Assembly: GCA_022036555.1 (NCBI GenBank)
Contig: CM039128.1
Span: 5,511,926-5,575,925, forward strand
DNA from: Microstegium vimineum
Taxonomy: Eukaryota; Streptophyta; Magnoliopsida; Poales; Poaceae
Direction of reading: 5' to 3'
Length of the DNA stretch: 64,000 bases
A program made the position numbers and the translations under genes. The notes beneath the pieces were generated by a model, which searched no databases, was not told the origin of the DNA, and worked only from the letters and a program-made list of their open reading frames with translations. Below, piece after piece: positions 48,134-58,837 of the stretch (its first letter is position 1; each line of letters begins with the position of its first letter).

Positions 48134-51100
48134 GTGAACTACAAGACCGGTGGGAGCCATTGGGTAATTGATAGTGGTTGCACTCAACACATGACCGGCG
48201 ACCCCCGGATGTTCACCACACTTGATGAGGATTGTGTAAATCAAGACAAGATTACTTTTGGGGATAATTCAAAGGGCAAAGTTCAAGGGTTAGGCAAAGT
48301 GGCTATCTCCCAAGATCAATCAATCTCAAATGTCTTGCTAGTACAATCATTGAGCTTCAACTTGCTATCGGTTGGTCAACTTTGTGATCTCGGGTTTCAT
48401 TGTCTCTTCACACCAAATGAGGTGATTGTGACCAAGATTGAAGATTCATCAATGATATTCAAAGGGTTTCGGCACAACAACCTTTATTTAGTGGACTTCA
48501 CTTCCAATGAAGCAAACTTGCAAGCGTGTCTATTCTCCAAGAATTCTTTGGGTTGGCTATGGCATAGAATATTAGCTCATGTGGGCATGTCAACCTTGAA
48601 GAAGCTAGTCAAGAAGGAAATGGTTAGAGGAATCAAGGATGTGGTGTTTGAGAAGTACAAACTTTGTAGTGCATGTCAAGCTGGCAAGCAAGTGGCAAAC
48701 ACTCATCCAACCAAGGCTTTCATGTCAACCTCAAGAGTACTAGAGTTGCTACACATGGATCTATTTGGCCCTACCACCTATGCTAGTCTTGGAGGAAATC
48801 TCTATTGCTCAGTGGTAGTGGATGACTACTCTCAGTACACTTGGGTGTTCTTTCTTCAAGACAAGGGAGAGACACAAGGCATCTTCAAGAAGTTTGCTAC
48901 AAGAGCTCAAAATGAATTTGATGTGAAGATCAAGAAGATTAGAAGTGACAATGGCACCGAGTTCGTGAACACAAAGATTGAAGATTATTGTGATGAAGTT
49001 GGGATCAAGCATGAGGTGTCCGCCACATATACTCCACAACAAAATGGTGTAGTAGAGAGGAAGAACCGGACACTCATAACTCTAGCAAGGTCTATGCTTG
49101 ATGAGTACAACACTCCCGAGAAGTTTTGGGCGGAGGCAATCAACACCGCTTGCTATGCGACAAACTGTCTCTTCGTCCAAAGGCTATTAAAGAAGACCCC
49201 CTATGAGCTTGTCAATGGGAAGAAGCCGGATATTTCATTCTTTCGGGTGTTTGGTTGCAAGGTGTACATCTACAAGAAGCGCCAACACTTGGGTAAATTC
49301 CAACGGCGGTGTGACATTGGTTTCCTTGTTGGTTATTCACTTAAATCCAAGGCATACCATGTATTTAACAAAGCCACCGGCTTAGTTGAAGAAACGTATG
49401 ACATGGAGTTTGATGAAACTAATGGCTCCCAAGGAGCGCTTGAGGATATTGATGTAGGTGATGAACCCTTGAGGGAGGCAATGAAGAATATGCCAATTGG
49501 TGCTATCAACCCGCAAGAGGTGGAAGAAGTTGAAGATGAAGCAAATCAAGATCCCTCTCCACCTCACACGCCTCAAGTTGATGAAGGAGATCAAGTGAGA
49601 GAAGCTTAAGAAGACACTCACATTCCTCAAGATCAAGCCGAGGCCGAAGCAAGCAATGTTGAAGCACCACATCCTCCTCCTCAAGAAACAAATAGAAAAT
49701 CAACATCCATCCTTCAAGCTCACCCCCATGATCAAATCATAGGGAGTCCATCAAAGGGAGTAATGACTCGCTCTAGACTTGCATCTTATGTTGAACATCA
49801 CTTGTTTGTTTCCTTTGTTGAGCCTACTAGTGTAGAAGAAGCACTTGCGGATCCGGATTGGGTGAATGCCATGCATGAAGAACTCAACAACTTCACTCGG
49901 AACCAAGTGTGGACACTTGAAGAGAAGCCAAAGGATGCAAGAATCATTGGCACCAAGTGGGTGTTTAGGAACAAGCAAGATGATCAAGGCGTGGTTGTGA
50001 GGAACAAAGCAAGATTGGTGGCAAAGGGGTTCTCTCAAGTAGAAGGACTTGATTTTGGAGAGACCTTTGCTCCGGTTGCAAGACTTGAAGCCATCCGTAT
50101 CCTTTTGGCGTATGCTTCACATCACAAAATGAAACTCTTTCAAATGGATGTGAAGAGCGCCTTCTTAAATGGTTTCATTAATGAACTTTTTATGTCTCAC
50201 AACCTCCCGGGTTTGAAGACCCATACTTGCCTAATCATGTGTAGAGGTTGTCCAAGGCACTCTACGGTTTGAAGCAAGCTCCAAGAGCTTGGTATGAGAG
50301 ACTAAGGGACTTCCTAATCAAGAAGGGCTTCAAGATCGGGTTCGTCGAACCTACACTATTCACCAAGAAGCTTAATGGAGAGATCTTTGTTTGCCAAGTA
50401 TATGTCGATGACATTATATTTGGGTCAACAAACCAAGACCATTGCAAGGAGTTTGGTGACTTGATGTCCAAGGAGTTCGAGATGTCAATGATTGGTGAGC
50501 TAACCCTTCTCCTCGGCTTTCAAGTGAAGCAAATGAGAGAAGGGACCTTCATCTCTCAAGAAAAGTACACTTATGATCTACTTAAGAAGTTCAAGATGGA
50601 GGATTGCAAGCCAATCAAGACCCCAATGCCTACTAATGGGCATCTCGATCTCGATGAGGAGGTAAACCGATTGACCAAACTCTTTATCGCTCTATGATCG
50701 GTAGTTTACTTTACCTCACCGCATCTAGGCCGGATATCATGTTTAGTGTGTGTATGTGTGCTAGGTTTCAAGCAAACCCTAAGGAGTCGCATCTTTGTGC
50801 GGTTAAAAGAATCCTTAGGTACTTAAAGCACACCCCTAGCATGGGTCTTTGGTATCCCAAAGGAGCTCCCTTCCAACTAGTTGGCTATTCCGATTCGGAT
50901 TACGCCGGGTGTAAGGTTGATAGGAAGAGTACCTCCGGTGGGTGCCACATGCTAGGAAGATCACTTGTTTCTTGGTCCTCAAAGAAGCAAAATAGTGTGG
51001 CATTGTCAACCGCCGAGGCGGAATACATTGCCATGGGAGCAAGTTGTGCACAAATCTTATACATGACCCAAACACTCTTTGATTACGGCGTGTTTTTAAA

Positions 51101-51359
51101 AGAAGTTCCACTTTTGTGTGATAATGAAAGCACCGTAAAGCTTGCAAACAACCCGGTTCAACACTCTCGCACCAAGCACATTGATATTCGCCATCACTTT
51201 CTTAGAGATCATGTGGCTAGGAAAGACATCACACTAGTTGGAGTTAAGAGCGAAGATCAATTGGCGGATATCTTCACTAAACCACTCGATGAAACAACCT
51301 TTTGTAGGTTGAAAAGCGAGTTGGATGTGCTTGATCACTCTAACTTCACTAAAAGATGA
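48134..51359 (+). pseudogene. Pol of element A: protease, integrase, RT, RNase H (broken)
   Basis: Same frame as gag after TAA, six codons and TAG. The protease has VIDSGCTQHMTG (48164-48200). Integrase shows HRILAHVG...CSACQAGKQ, HMDLFGPTTY, RSDNGTEF and GVVERKNRT. RT shows GTKWVFRNKQDDQGVV, MDVKSAFLNG and YVDDIIFGS (about 50400-50426). RNase H shows GYSDSDYAGC, ALSTAEAEYIA and HIDIRHHFLRDH, ending at 51359. Breaks: TAA at 49607-49609 between integrase and RT; a missing base near 50187-50192; TAG at 50242-50244; and a missing base near 50655-50662 before RNase H. The first and last of these are also in B. Confidence 0.92.
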
Positions 51360-53179
51360 GCTTGTGTGAATCATGCATTCATATGTAATATAACATGTTT
51401 AATTTGGTAATGCACATAGGCTTGGCTAACGCGGTTAAGATAACCGCCCTAAAAGCGTGTGACGAAGCTTAACCGTGGTTTAAACTTGCAAGCAACCTAG
51501 ATTCAAATTCCGTTTTGCATTGCATATGCATAAGTGTTGCTTCTTCGTTTCTTTTCGGTTAAGTTTGTTGGTCATCGTTAGGTTCAACACTTAGGGGGAG
51601 CAATTCAACGCTCTAGCTTTAGCTAATACCCCTCTAGTGCCCCTAAGGTGACCCTTGGAGCTTTATTGAACTATTTTCTTATGAAAACTAATTCTAGCCT
51701 ATGGCAAACTACTTTTAAAATTGAGGGTTTGAGAGATGGTTCTTATGTTAAGTCCAACAAGTGTTCCTCTCTGCTCTTTTGTGTTGGTACTTGGCTAAGA
51801 GAAAAGATTGGAGAGAAAAATAGGAAAATTCAGAGCAATATTAAGCATCGGACCACCCTCCGGACCACTCTGCATTGGTCCGACGCAGTTGTCCGGTGGT
51901 CGGTCCCTCACTGCATAAAATCGTCTCCAGCCAAAAATCCGTCGGACCAGTGTCCGACACTGCACCGGACCAAAGCCAAGTTGTCCGGTGCCTCTGTGAT
52001 ATCGATCTGTTCACCGTCGGACCAGTCTGGTGCTACCTTCGGACTAGTCCGGTGAGTCGTCCGGCGCTGTTGTCCGGTGGTCGGTTGCTCTCTGTGTTTC
52101 CTTCTCTAGTACCGTCGGACCACCCGTCGGACCTGCCACCGGACCAAGCGGAGTGGTCCGACGCTTCGATTTTTTGCGATAACCCCCCCGCGTGCGCGTC
52201 TGTTTTCTTCACTTCCTTCGTTTCTCCGTACGCCGTCACGCTGTCGCTGCCGCTCTGCTCTAAGCCTCGCCGCCGCGCCATTGCCATCGGAGAGCCTCCT
52301 CCACGCAGCGCCGCCGCCACTCCACCACCTCTCCTCGCCGCGCCACTGCGCCCCCGCTCTGCACCGCTGCCGCGCCGCCGTTCTCCTCGCCGCCGGCGCC
52401 CTGCTTTGCTCTTCCACCGCCCTGCCGTGCTCCTGCCAGCCCTAGGGTTTCCCCCTTTGCTTTGCCACAGCCAAGTCCGAGAAGAGCTACATTCCCAACC
52501 TAGGGTTTGCCCTAACCCTAGGGTTCAGGATTTCGACGTTCGTCCTCGAACGAAATCGGGTTTCGACGCGTTCGCCCCCGACCGTTCATCGTCTTCGTCC
52601 GCGACCGTTTCATCGCCGTCGACTTCACCTCTTGGCTTCTAGGGTATGGTTTCGATTTCCGATTTCGCGTTTTGTCGAGTCGTTAATTGAATTATGCCCT
52701 AGGTTTATTCCTTGAAAAACGAAATTCAATCCAATCCACTAAATTCAATTGCCAATTGTAATTCACAGCTGGTATATCTTCGTTCGGAGAGTGCTTTGGT
52801 ACTTGAGATTGCTCTGAATAGTTATGCTCACTTACCTCAGGTATATTGTCAGCACTTCATTCTATCACTTATCTAGATGCTTGCTTCCATATGGTTTCTT
52901 ATCTCTAGATATTATATATGCTTATGTATACCCTGTCTATTCTATCCAGCAGCAGTCAGTGGCAGTTAAACTCAGGGCAAAGCTCACGAGTAAGGATTGA
53001 GGCAAAGCCTCACGAGGTTCAGTCCAGTGGCTTGGAGGCCCTCTCTGTCAGTGATTGCTTAGTTTGATCAGTTGACTCTTGCAGCGATCAGTGTTTCTTG
53101 TGACAGAGATCAGTGGTTCTGACAGTGGACAGTGGATCTTGTGATTGTCAGTGGGCAGTGATACTTCGCTTGTTTCAGT
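51360..53179 (+). promoter_or_regulatory. Leader of the third ORF of element A, with probable intron 52644-53178
   Basis: A spacer with an internal AGGGGGAG purine tract (51593-51600) is followed by a cluster of CCGGACCA/TGGTCCGG words (51849-52170). A C-rich gene-like leader with repeated CCCTAGGGTT (52430-52530) comes next. The donor CTTCTAGG|GTATGGTT (52643/52644) pairs with a pyrimidine-rich acceptor TGTTTCAG ending at 53178, one base before the ATG. The intron also holds TTACCTCAG|GTAT (about 52831-52843), a possible extra acceptor/donor pair. Element B keeps the same layout. Confidence 0.6.
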
Positions 53180-55804
53180 ATGACTCGCAGTACTCGTGCT
53201 CAGGCAGCTAGGTCTGGTGGTGATGCTCCTCCTCCTCCACATCCTTCCAGAGACAAGGGCAAGAAGCCAGTGATTGAGAAAGCTAAGAAGAAGAAGCGCA
53301 AGCTTACAGAGGCTGAGAAAGCCGAGGCAGTGGCCGATGCAGTGGACCGCGCAAAGCGAGGCGGTCGCCGAGGTACCATGAGACTCGGCACCCCTCCGCG
53401 GGATCTTCCCACTTCTCCTCCAGCTGGGTCACATACTGAGGACACTCCACAGGAGCCAGAGCTTGTCACAGAGGCTCTTGGGACACCGCTGGCACCTTCT
53501 TCCTGGGGGCGCTCCACCCGCTCCTAGTCTGCTCAGTCACCGCAGTCAGCGGCTCCCACAGCAGCTTCAGCTTCAGTTCACCTTGACCTGAGGAACCTTA
53601 CAGCGAAGCAAGTGAAGAAGCTCAGGTTCGTCGCTTTAGAGAAGTGGTGTCCGAATCAGAGAGACCCCAGAGCTTCACCTGGTTGGCATACACCTCTCAT
53701 GGAGGATTTCTATCGAGCAGCTCAGTTGACCAGTATTCAGATTCGACCGCACAGGGTTTGCTCCTTAGAGAGCATTGTTGAGCTAGCAGGTGAGGAGATC
53801 CGTCCGTTCCTGACTTACCAGCCGGGACTCGCCGATTTGTTCGGGCGTTCCGGTAACTATATCGAGCGATGGGTCAGAGAGTTCTATGCATCAATTTGGG
53901 TAGATCCGGAGCACAAGTTTGTGCAGTACACCTTCCGAGGCGAGAGGTACAGGCTGTACTTGACCAGACTCAGAGAGATCTTTCGCTTCCGTCAGGAGGG
54001 TGGTGAGTTTGACCTGCACTACGAGTGTTACCGAGGAGCTTCAGTGCCTCGCAGAGCTCGAGGAGGCTGTACTTTGTCAGTTCAGGAGGTGGCTCCTCTG
54101 TTCAAGCCACCTTTCTCAGAGGGCTCCAGGCGCACTCCAGCTGAGCTCAGGCCTGCCGTTCATAGATTGAACGAGGTGCTCCGTCGTACTCTGCTACCTC
54201 GCATGGGCTACAAGGAAGGATTGACCAACATGCAGCAGCTTCTCCTTCAGACCCTGGTATCTCAGACACCATTTGATATTGCAGACTTTCTAGTGTTAGA
54301 GATAGAGGATGTGATAGCAGATGGCATGAGGGCCCGACGACAGTTTCCCTATGCTCACTGGATCTCTGGGATTATTGCTATTGAGCTAGAGGGAGCACAC
54401 CCTGGACTCCGTGCTCTTTTGGATCAGGCGCCCACTTCTTTTCCAGAGTACAGAGTCTTGGGGTCGTTCGATAGCCGGTTTGGAAACCGGGTCCTCCGTC
54501 TTGTTAGAGAGAGGACAACACCAGCTAATAGGGCAGATGTTGATGCTTAGGATGAGGCCATTCGGAGTGTTGAGCAGCAGGAGCTCCATGGTCTAGATAC
54601 AGGAGCGGATGTGACTCCAGAGGATACATCAGACAACTCAGATGCAGACTTCCAGCCGGTTCCACAGATGCCCCCACGGGCGCACGACACTGAGGCTGGC
54701 GGTTCTGCCTCTGCCACAGAGACGATGATGCTCAAGATCCTTGATAGAATGAATGAGCAGCAGAGTTCTCTAGTCACTGCAGTCACTCAGATATAGCAGC
54801 GTCAGGATGAGATGCAGCGACAGTCAGAGGAGCGCCACTTCGAGATGCAACGACAGATGCTTGCTATGCAGCTAGAGTCTCAGTGTCTTCAGTTACAGTC
54901 CCAGCAGCTGCAACAGCAGAACATGGCATTCATGGCTCATGTGATGAAGTGGACTGGCGCTCCTCCACTAGAGTTCCCTGCAGCTCCTCAGATTCAGATG
55001 ATGAGCACTTCACAGCCCTCTCAGTCAGTTGGGCAGCTTGGAGGGCCTCAGTTCTCAGTAGGACCCTCAGTTGGCCCCTTAGTGGCCCCTGTCAGCTCAG
55101 TCGGTCAGACAGTCACTCCCACCCCAGCCATACAGTCCAGTGGACTTCAGGGTGCTGGATCGACCACCCCGTTTCAGTCACCGGTGACTCAGGTGACCCA
55201 GTGGTTGGACACATTTGGACCTACTCAGCAGTTCACCCCGCTTACTATAGGTTTCACTCCTCTTACCGCTACACTGGGTGCTACTGCTAGAGATCTGTCA
55301 GCTTCTTTCAGTGATATCATAGGTCAGCTGTCCCCCACTGGTCCTCAGATTGCAGCAGAGGTCGAGGCCGAGCTTGTAGCACCGATAGCTGATCAGCACC
55401 GCTCCTCAGTAGCTTCCTCAGAGGCTACCCATGACAGTCGGGCTCCAGCCGTCTCTACCCCTCTGACAGCTGCAGTTGCTACCGATGCTACGGTTGTCTC
55501 CTCCACTCCAGTCCAGCCTCAGCCATCTCCAGTTCTTCAGACTCCAGACGAGTCAGTGCATGAGGCACCACCGGTCACAGCAGCTCCAGCAGAGACACCA
55601 GCACCAGTTACCGCTCCTACTACTTCTCCAGCTACTGCTCCCGAGTCGTCGACCGCAGCAGACCTGTCAGCTACCGACCCCCAGACCGCTTCACTACCAG
55701 CTACCAACACTCAGGGGGAGGATTCAGATGATGAGACATATCTGGCAGCTTTCAGGGTTCTCGACCGCTCCACGGCTGCTTCCACTCCACCTCCAGATGC
55801 TTAG
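53180..55804 (+). pseudogene. Third ORF of element A (874 codons, three in-frame TAG)
   Basis: A single frame without indels from ATG 53180 to TAG 55802-55804. It is interrupted only by TAG at 53525-53527, 54548-54550 and 54794-54796. N-terminus: a basic nuclear-localisation-like stretch (KAKKKKRKLTEAEKAE). Middle (about residues 135-450): a globular domain with GWHTPLMEDFY, REFYASIWVDPEHKFVQYTF and RMGYKEGLTNMQQLLLQTLV, recalling the putative plant transposon protein domain seen in plant LTR elements. C-terminal part: a Gln-rich coiled coil (MQRQMLAMQLESQCLQLQSQ) and a Pro/Ser/Thr-rich tail. SIRE elements are said to carry env-like ORFs here, but I see no signal peptide or membrane helix. 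Function unknown. Confidence 0.7.
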
Positions 55805-56267
55805 TTTAGGTGTTTCGACGCCAAAGGGGGAGAGGGAGAGTCGAGTAGATGGGCTAGCTTTAGGGGGAGCTAGTAGGACTCGTTCTTTTGTTGTGTATAA
55901 ACTCTATTGCATCATGCATCACGTTTACCGTCTTATTGCATTGTATGATATGTGTGATGTTTGAGACTTGATGGTTGTGTGACATGTGTGGACTTCCCTA
56001 TATTTATATATCATGTCACTTGATTATGCTATGTTGCTTCCACGCTAATCTCTGATCTTTTGGCTATAGCATATCCTTTTTGAAATCAAGTACTATTCAT
56101 TTCATATCTCTTATGCTTGTCATGGCTTGAATGGTTAGGCATGTACTTGTCTTTCTTATTACTAACCCATGCCTATCTCATGTCAAGTCATGTTTTCTCT
56201 TATCAAAATTCACTCATTATTCTCTACTCGAGCTTGTATTGTCGTCAATCACCTAAAAGGGGGAGAT
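55805..56267 (+). other. 3' untranslated spacer and polypurine tract of element A
   Basis: Contains three purine tracts of the AGGGGGAG type: 55823-55832, 55860-55868 and the one abutting the LTR (56254-56267, AAAAGGGGGAGAT). The last primes plus-strand synthesis by position. Confidence 0.8.
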
Positions 56268-57944
56268 TGTAGAATCATGGACCCTTGTGTTTAGGCGATT
56301 AACGACAATACTAGATCACTATGACTAACGTGTGTTTTGCAGAGACAAAGTCATATATGTTAGGTCATGAGTGATGTATTTTGAATGGGATTAATGGATA
56401 TTCATGCCCCCAAGATGGAAATCGTTTCGGTTGCAAAGGATGGAGATACTCGACGAAGACTAGGCTAGTTCTTAGTGCCATAAGGTTGAGAAGGGCACTA
56501 AGTATAGCTAGGGCTTTTGTTTTTCCTTTGACCGTACTATAAAGGGGGGTATGAGGTTAGTAGCTTGACCTAGGAGAGTTTAGGAAAGTGGGTATATGCA
56601 CACTTGTCACAACTAGTCCTAGAGACCTTGCTTTCAGCCCTTGATAAACCCTAGAAGTGGTAGGAGAAAAATCCCTTTAGAAACCTTAGCGAAAACGGTT
56701 GATAGAGAGGGAGAAAGAGGCTCCGGACCACTCTGCTTAGTAGGCACCGGACCAAGGAGAGTAGTCCGGTGGTCCTTGACTTAGGCAGATTCTCAGCTCG
56801 AGGAGCTCCGGACCACCTGTCTGGAAAGCACCGGACCATAGGAGAGTGGTCCGGTGGCTTGGTTCAGAGAGTTAGAAGACTCCGGACTAGTCCGACGGTG
56901 TGTCTGACGGCTAGTCCGACGCCTCAAGACAGGAAGTTTGGTCTATGCAGAGAGCACCCTGGCTCCGGACCAGAGCGTCGGACCAGGGCACCGGACCAAG
57001 GAGAGTGGTCCGGTGGTGTGTAAAAGAGAGATCAGCTTTCACTTAGAGAGCACCGAGGCTCCGGACCAGAGCGTCGGACCAGCGCGTCGGACCGAGCAGA
57101 GTAGTCCGACGGTGCCTGAGTTTGGAACGAGAGTGAGCTCCGGACCAGTGTGCATGGTCCGGTGGTGTGAGCTCCGGACTAGTCCGGTGGCTACGTAGAG
57201 AAAATAAAAAGTGAAAACGGCTAGTTTTGGAGGTGGGGACTATTTATAGTTGCCCCCTTGGACCTTAGAGGTCTTCTTGGCCATTGTTTCAGCTGGTGAC
57301 AGCTTGAGAAATCTTTTGGAGAGCCAAGAGTCTAGTGAGGGAGATATTAGAGAGAGTTCATCTTGTTCTTCCCTCCTAGAGTGATTAGGAGTGACTTGTG
57401 TGCATCCATCCACCTTCCTAGCCTTGAGTGGGTCAAGTGAAGGTCTTGTGCTTGTTACTCTTGGTGTTCGACAGCACCTAGACGGTTTGGTGGTGTTCGG
57501 AGGAAGTGACCGTCGGGAGATTGTTGGCGGCTCTTCTCCAAGCTCTTGTGATCGGTTGTGGGCGATTCACCGAGCCGGAGTGGCGAAGAATCAGCCCGTA
57601 GAGAGCACTCTACCCTTGCGCGGGTAGAGGGGGAGCGATACCTTGCGAGGTGCTCCAACGAGGACTAGGGGGGTGTGTCGACACCTCGATACCTTGGGAA
57701 AAAATCGCTGCGTCCATGAGATTCTCTTTTCCCTAGCTCTTTACATTGCCGTCTTGTTTTTACATTTCCTACTAGAATTGCTTAGGTTGTCTTTAATTCC
57801 TATGAACTGCTACCGCTTTCTAGTTAGGACACACGGACGGTAGGCACTAGGGGGTGATTGGCATTTGATAGGTTTTTATATTTGCTTTAGAAATTTAAAA
57901 CAAGCCCAATTCACCCCCCCTTCTTGGGCATATTGATCCTTTCA
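56268..57944 (+). repeat. 3' LTR of element A
   Basis: 1677 bp, near-identical to the 5' copy; TATAAA box at 56538-56543. Confidence 0.95.
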
Positions 57945-57949
57945 CCACT

Positions 57950-58832
57950 GCAGGGCTTGATTAAGGGCGGAAGATAGCCGTCGACGGTGAATCGCGGCGG
58001 CGGTTCTCGGCGAAACGGCAGCGAGGCCAAATCGAGCGCAAAAAAGAGGGAAAAGAGGGAGAGGAGGCGTTCCGCAAGCTTACGAAGACGATGCGCGTGC
58101 CGGGGCGACTTACCGCAGTCGGTGAAGCACGAAACGGGGCTCGGCGGCGCTCTGTTCGATGGCGGGTGTGATGCGAGGCGAGCAGAGGTGAGACGATGGG
58201 AGAAAACGGCACGGGGGCGTGCTATTTATTGCGGCCGAGGGGGTGGAGTCCCGCACGGACACGAGCGCGGGCGCGGAACGCGCGGGGTGGCGGTTAAGGA
58301 CGCGGCGTTGACGCGGCGTCGCGGCAGAGTCCGGAGCGGACACGGGGAAGAAGAGAGAGGCACTGACAGATGGGGTCGCAGTGTCAGTGGGAGGAGAGGG
58401 AACTGACAGGCGGGTCCACGCGGTCAGAGAAAGAGAGAGGGAGGGCAGCGCGGTGCGGCGCGGGCCTTCGGCCGAGCTGGGCCGAGCGTGGGAATTGGGC
58501 CGCAGGGGAAGAAAGGAGGGGGGAAAGGGAAGTAGGCCAGCGGGCTCTCAGGCCAGAAAGAGAGAGGGGAGAGCTTTTCATTTTCTTTTTCTTTTCCTTT
58601 TTGACTTTTGCAAATTGATTTTCAAAAAATGGATTTGAAATCATTTTCTAGGGTTTTGCAACTTCAACAATACAAGAAAAATGCAGGGCATGCAATGCTC
58701 AAACATGTTGGGCCTAACATGGTATTTATTTTATTTATTTAATTAATTCTATGCTTCACAAAAATGCTTGAATTAAATCAAATTTAACTCAAATTCAAAC
58801 CTAATTTCTAATTCAAATTTTAGGGTGTTACA
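57950..58832. repeat. Right arm of solo LTR C
   Basis: GC-rich at first, then AT-rich, ending GGGTGTTACA followed by GGAGG and the resumed RT of B. Open frames here show no recognisable protein. Confidence 0.7.
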
Positions 58833-58837
58833 GGAGG

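Larger units (their letters stand above)
43971..57944 (+). mobile_element. A: full-length SIRE-like Ty1/copia retrotransposon, 13,974 bp
   Basis: Flanked by CCACT on both sides (43966-43970 and 57945-57949). LTRs of 1678 and 1677 bp bound a tRNA-Met primer site, gag, pol, a long leader, a third ORF and a polypurine tract. By eye the LTRs differ at about 25 positions (roughly 1.5%), making it the youngest insertion here. It is not autonomous as written: pol has two stops and two frameshifts and the third ORF has three TAG codons. Confidence 0.95.
41849..58832. mobile_element. C: probable solo LTR (~3.0 kb) in B, itself interrupted by A
   Basis: Starts TGTCACACCC and ends GGGTGTTACA, giving a TG...CA unit with short inverted ends. 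GGAGG flanks both sides (41844-41848 and 58833-58837), and the RT codons of B join cleanly across it. After subtracting A and its duplication, about 3,005 bp remain. No primer site, polypurine tract, second LTR or coding domain is visible. Long TGTCACACCC-type LTRs are typical of Ty3/gypsy elements in grasses, so a solo LTR left by intra-element recombination is the best reading. Orientation is not determined. Confidence 0.78.

Noticed and set aside
53180..55804. Calling the third ORF an envelope glycoprotein
   Set aside because: No signal peptide, cysteine-rich ectodomain or membrane segment is visible.
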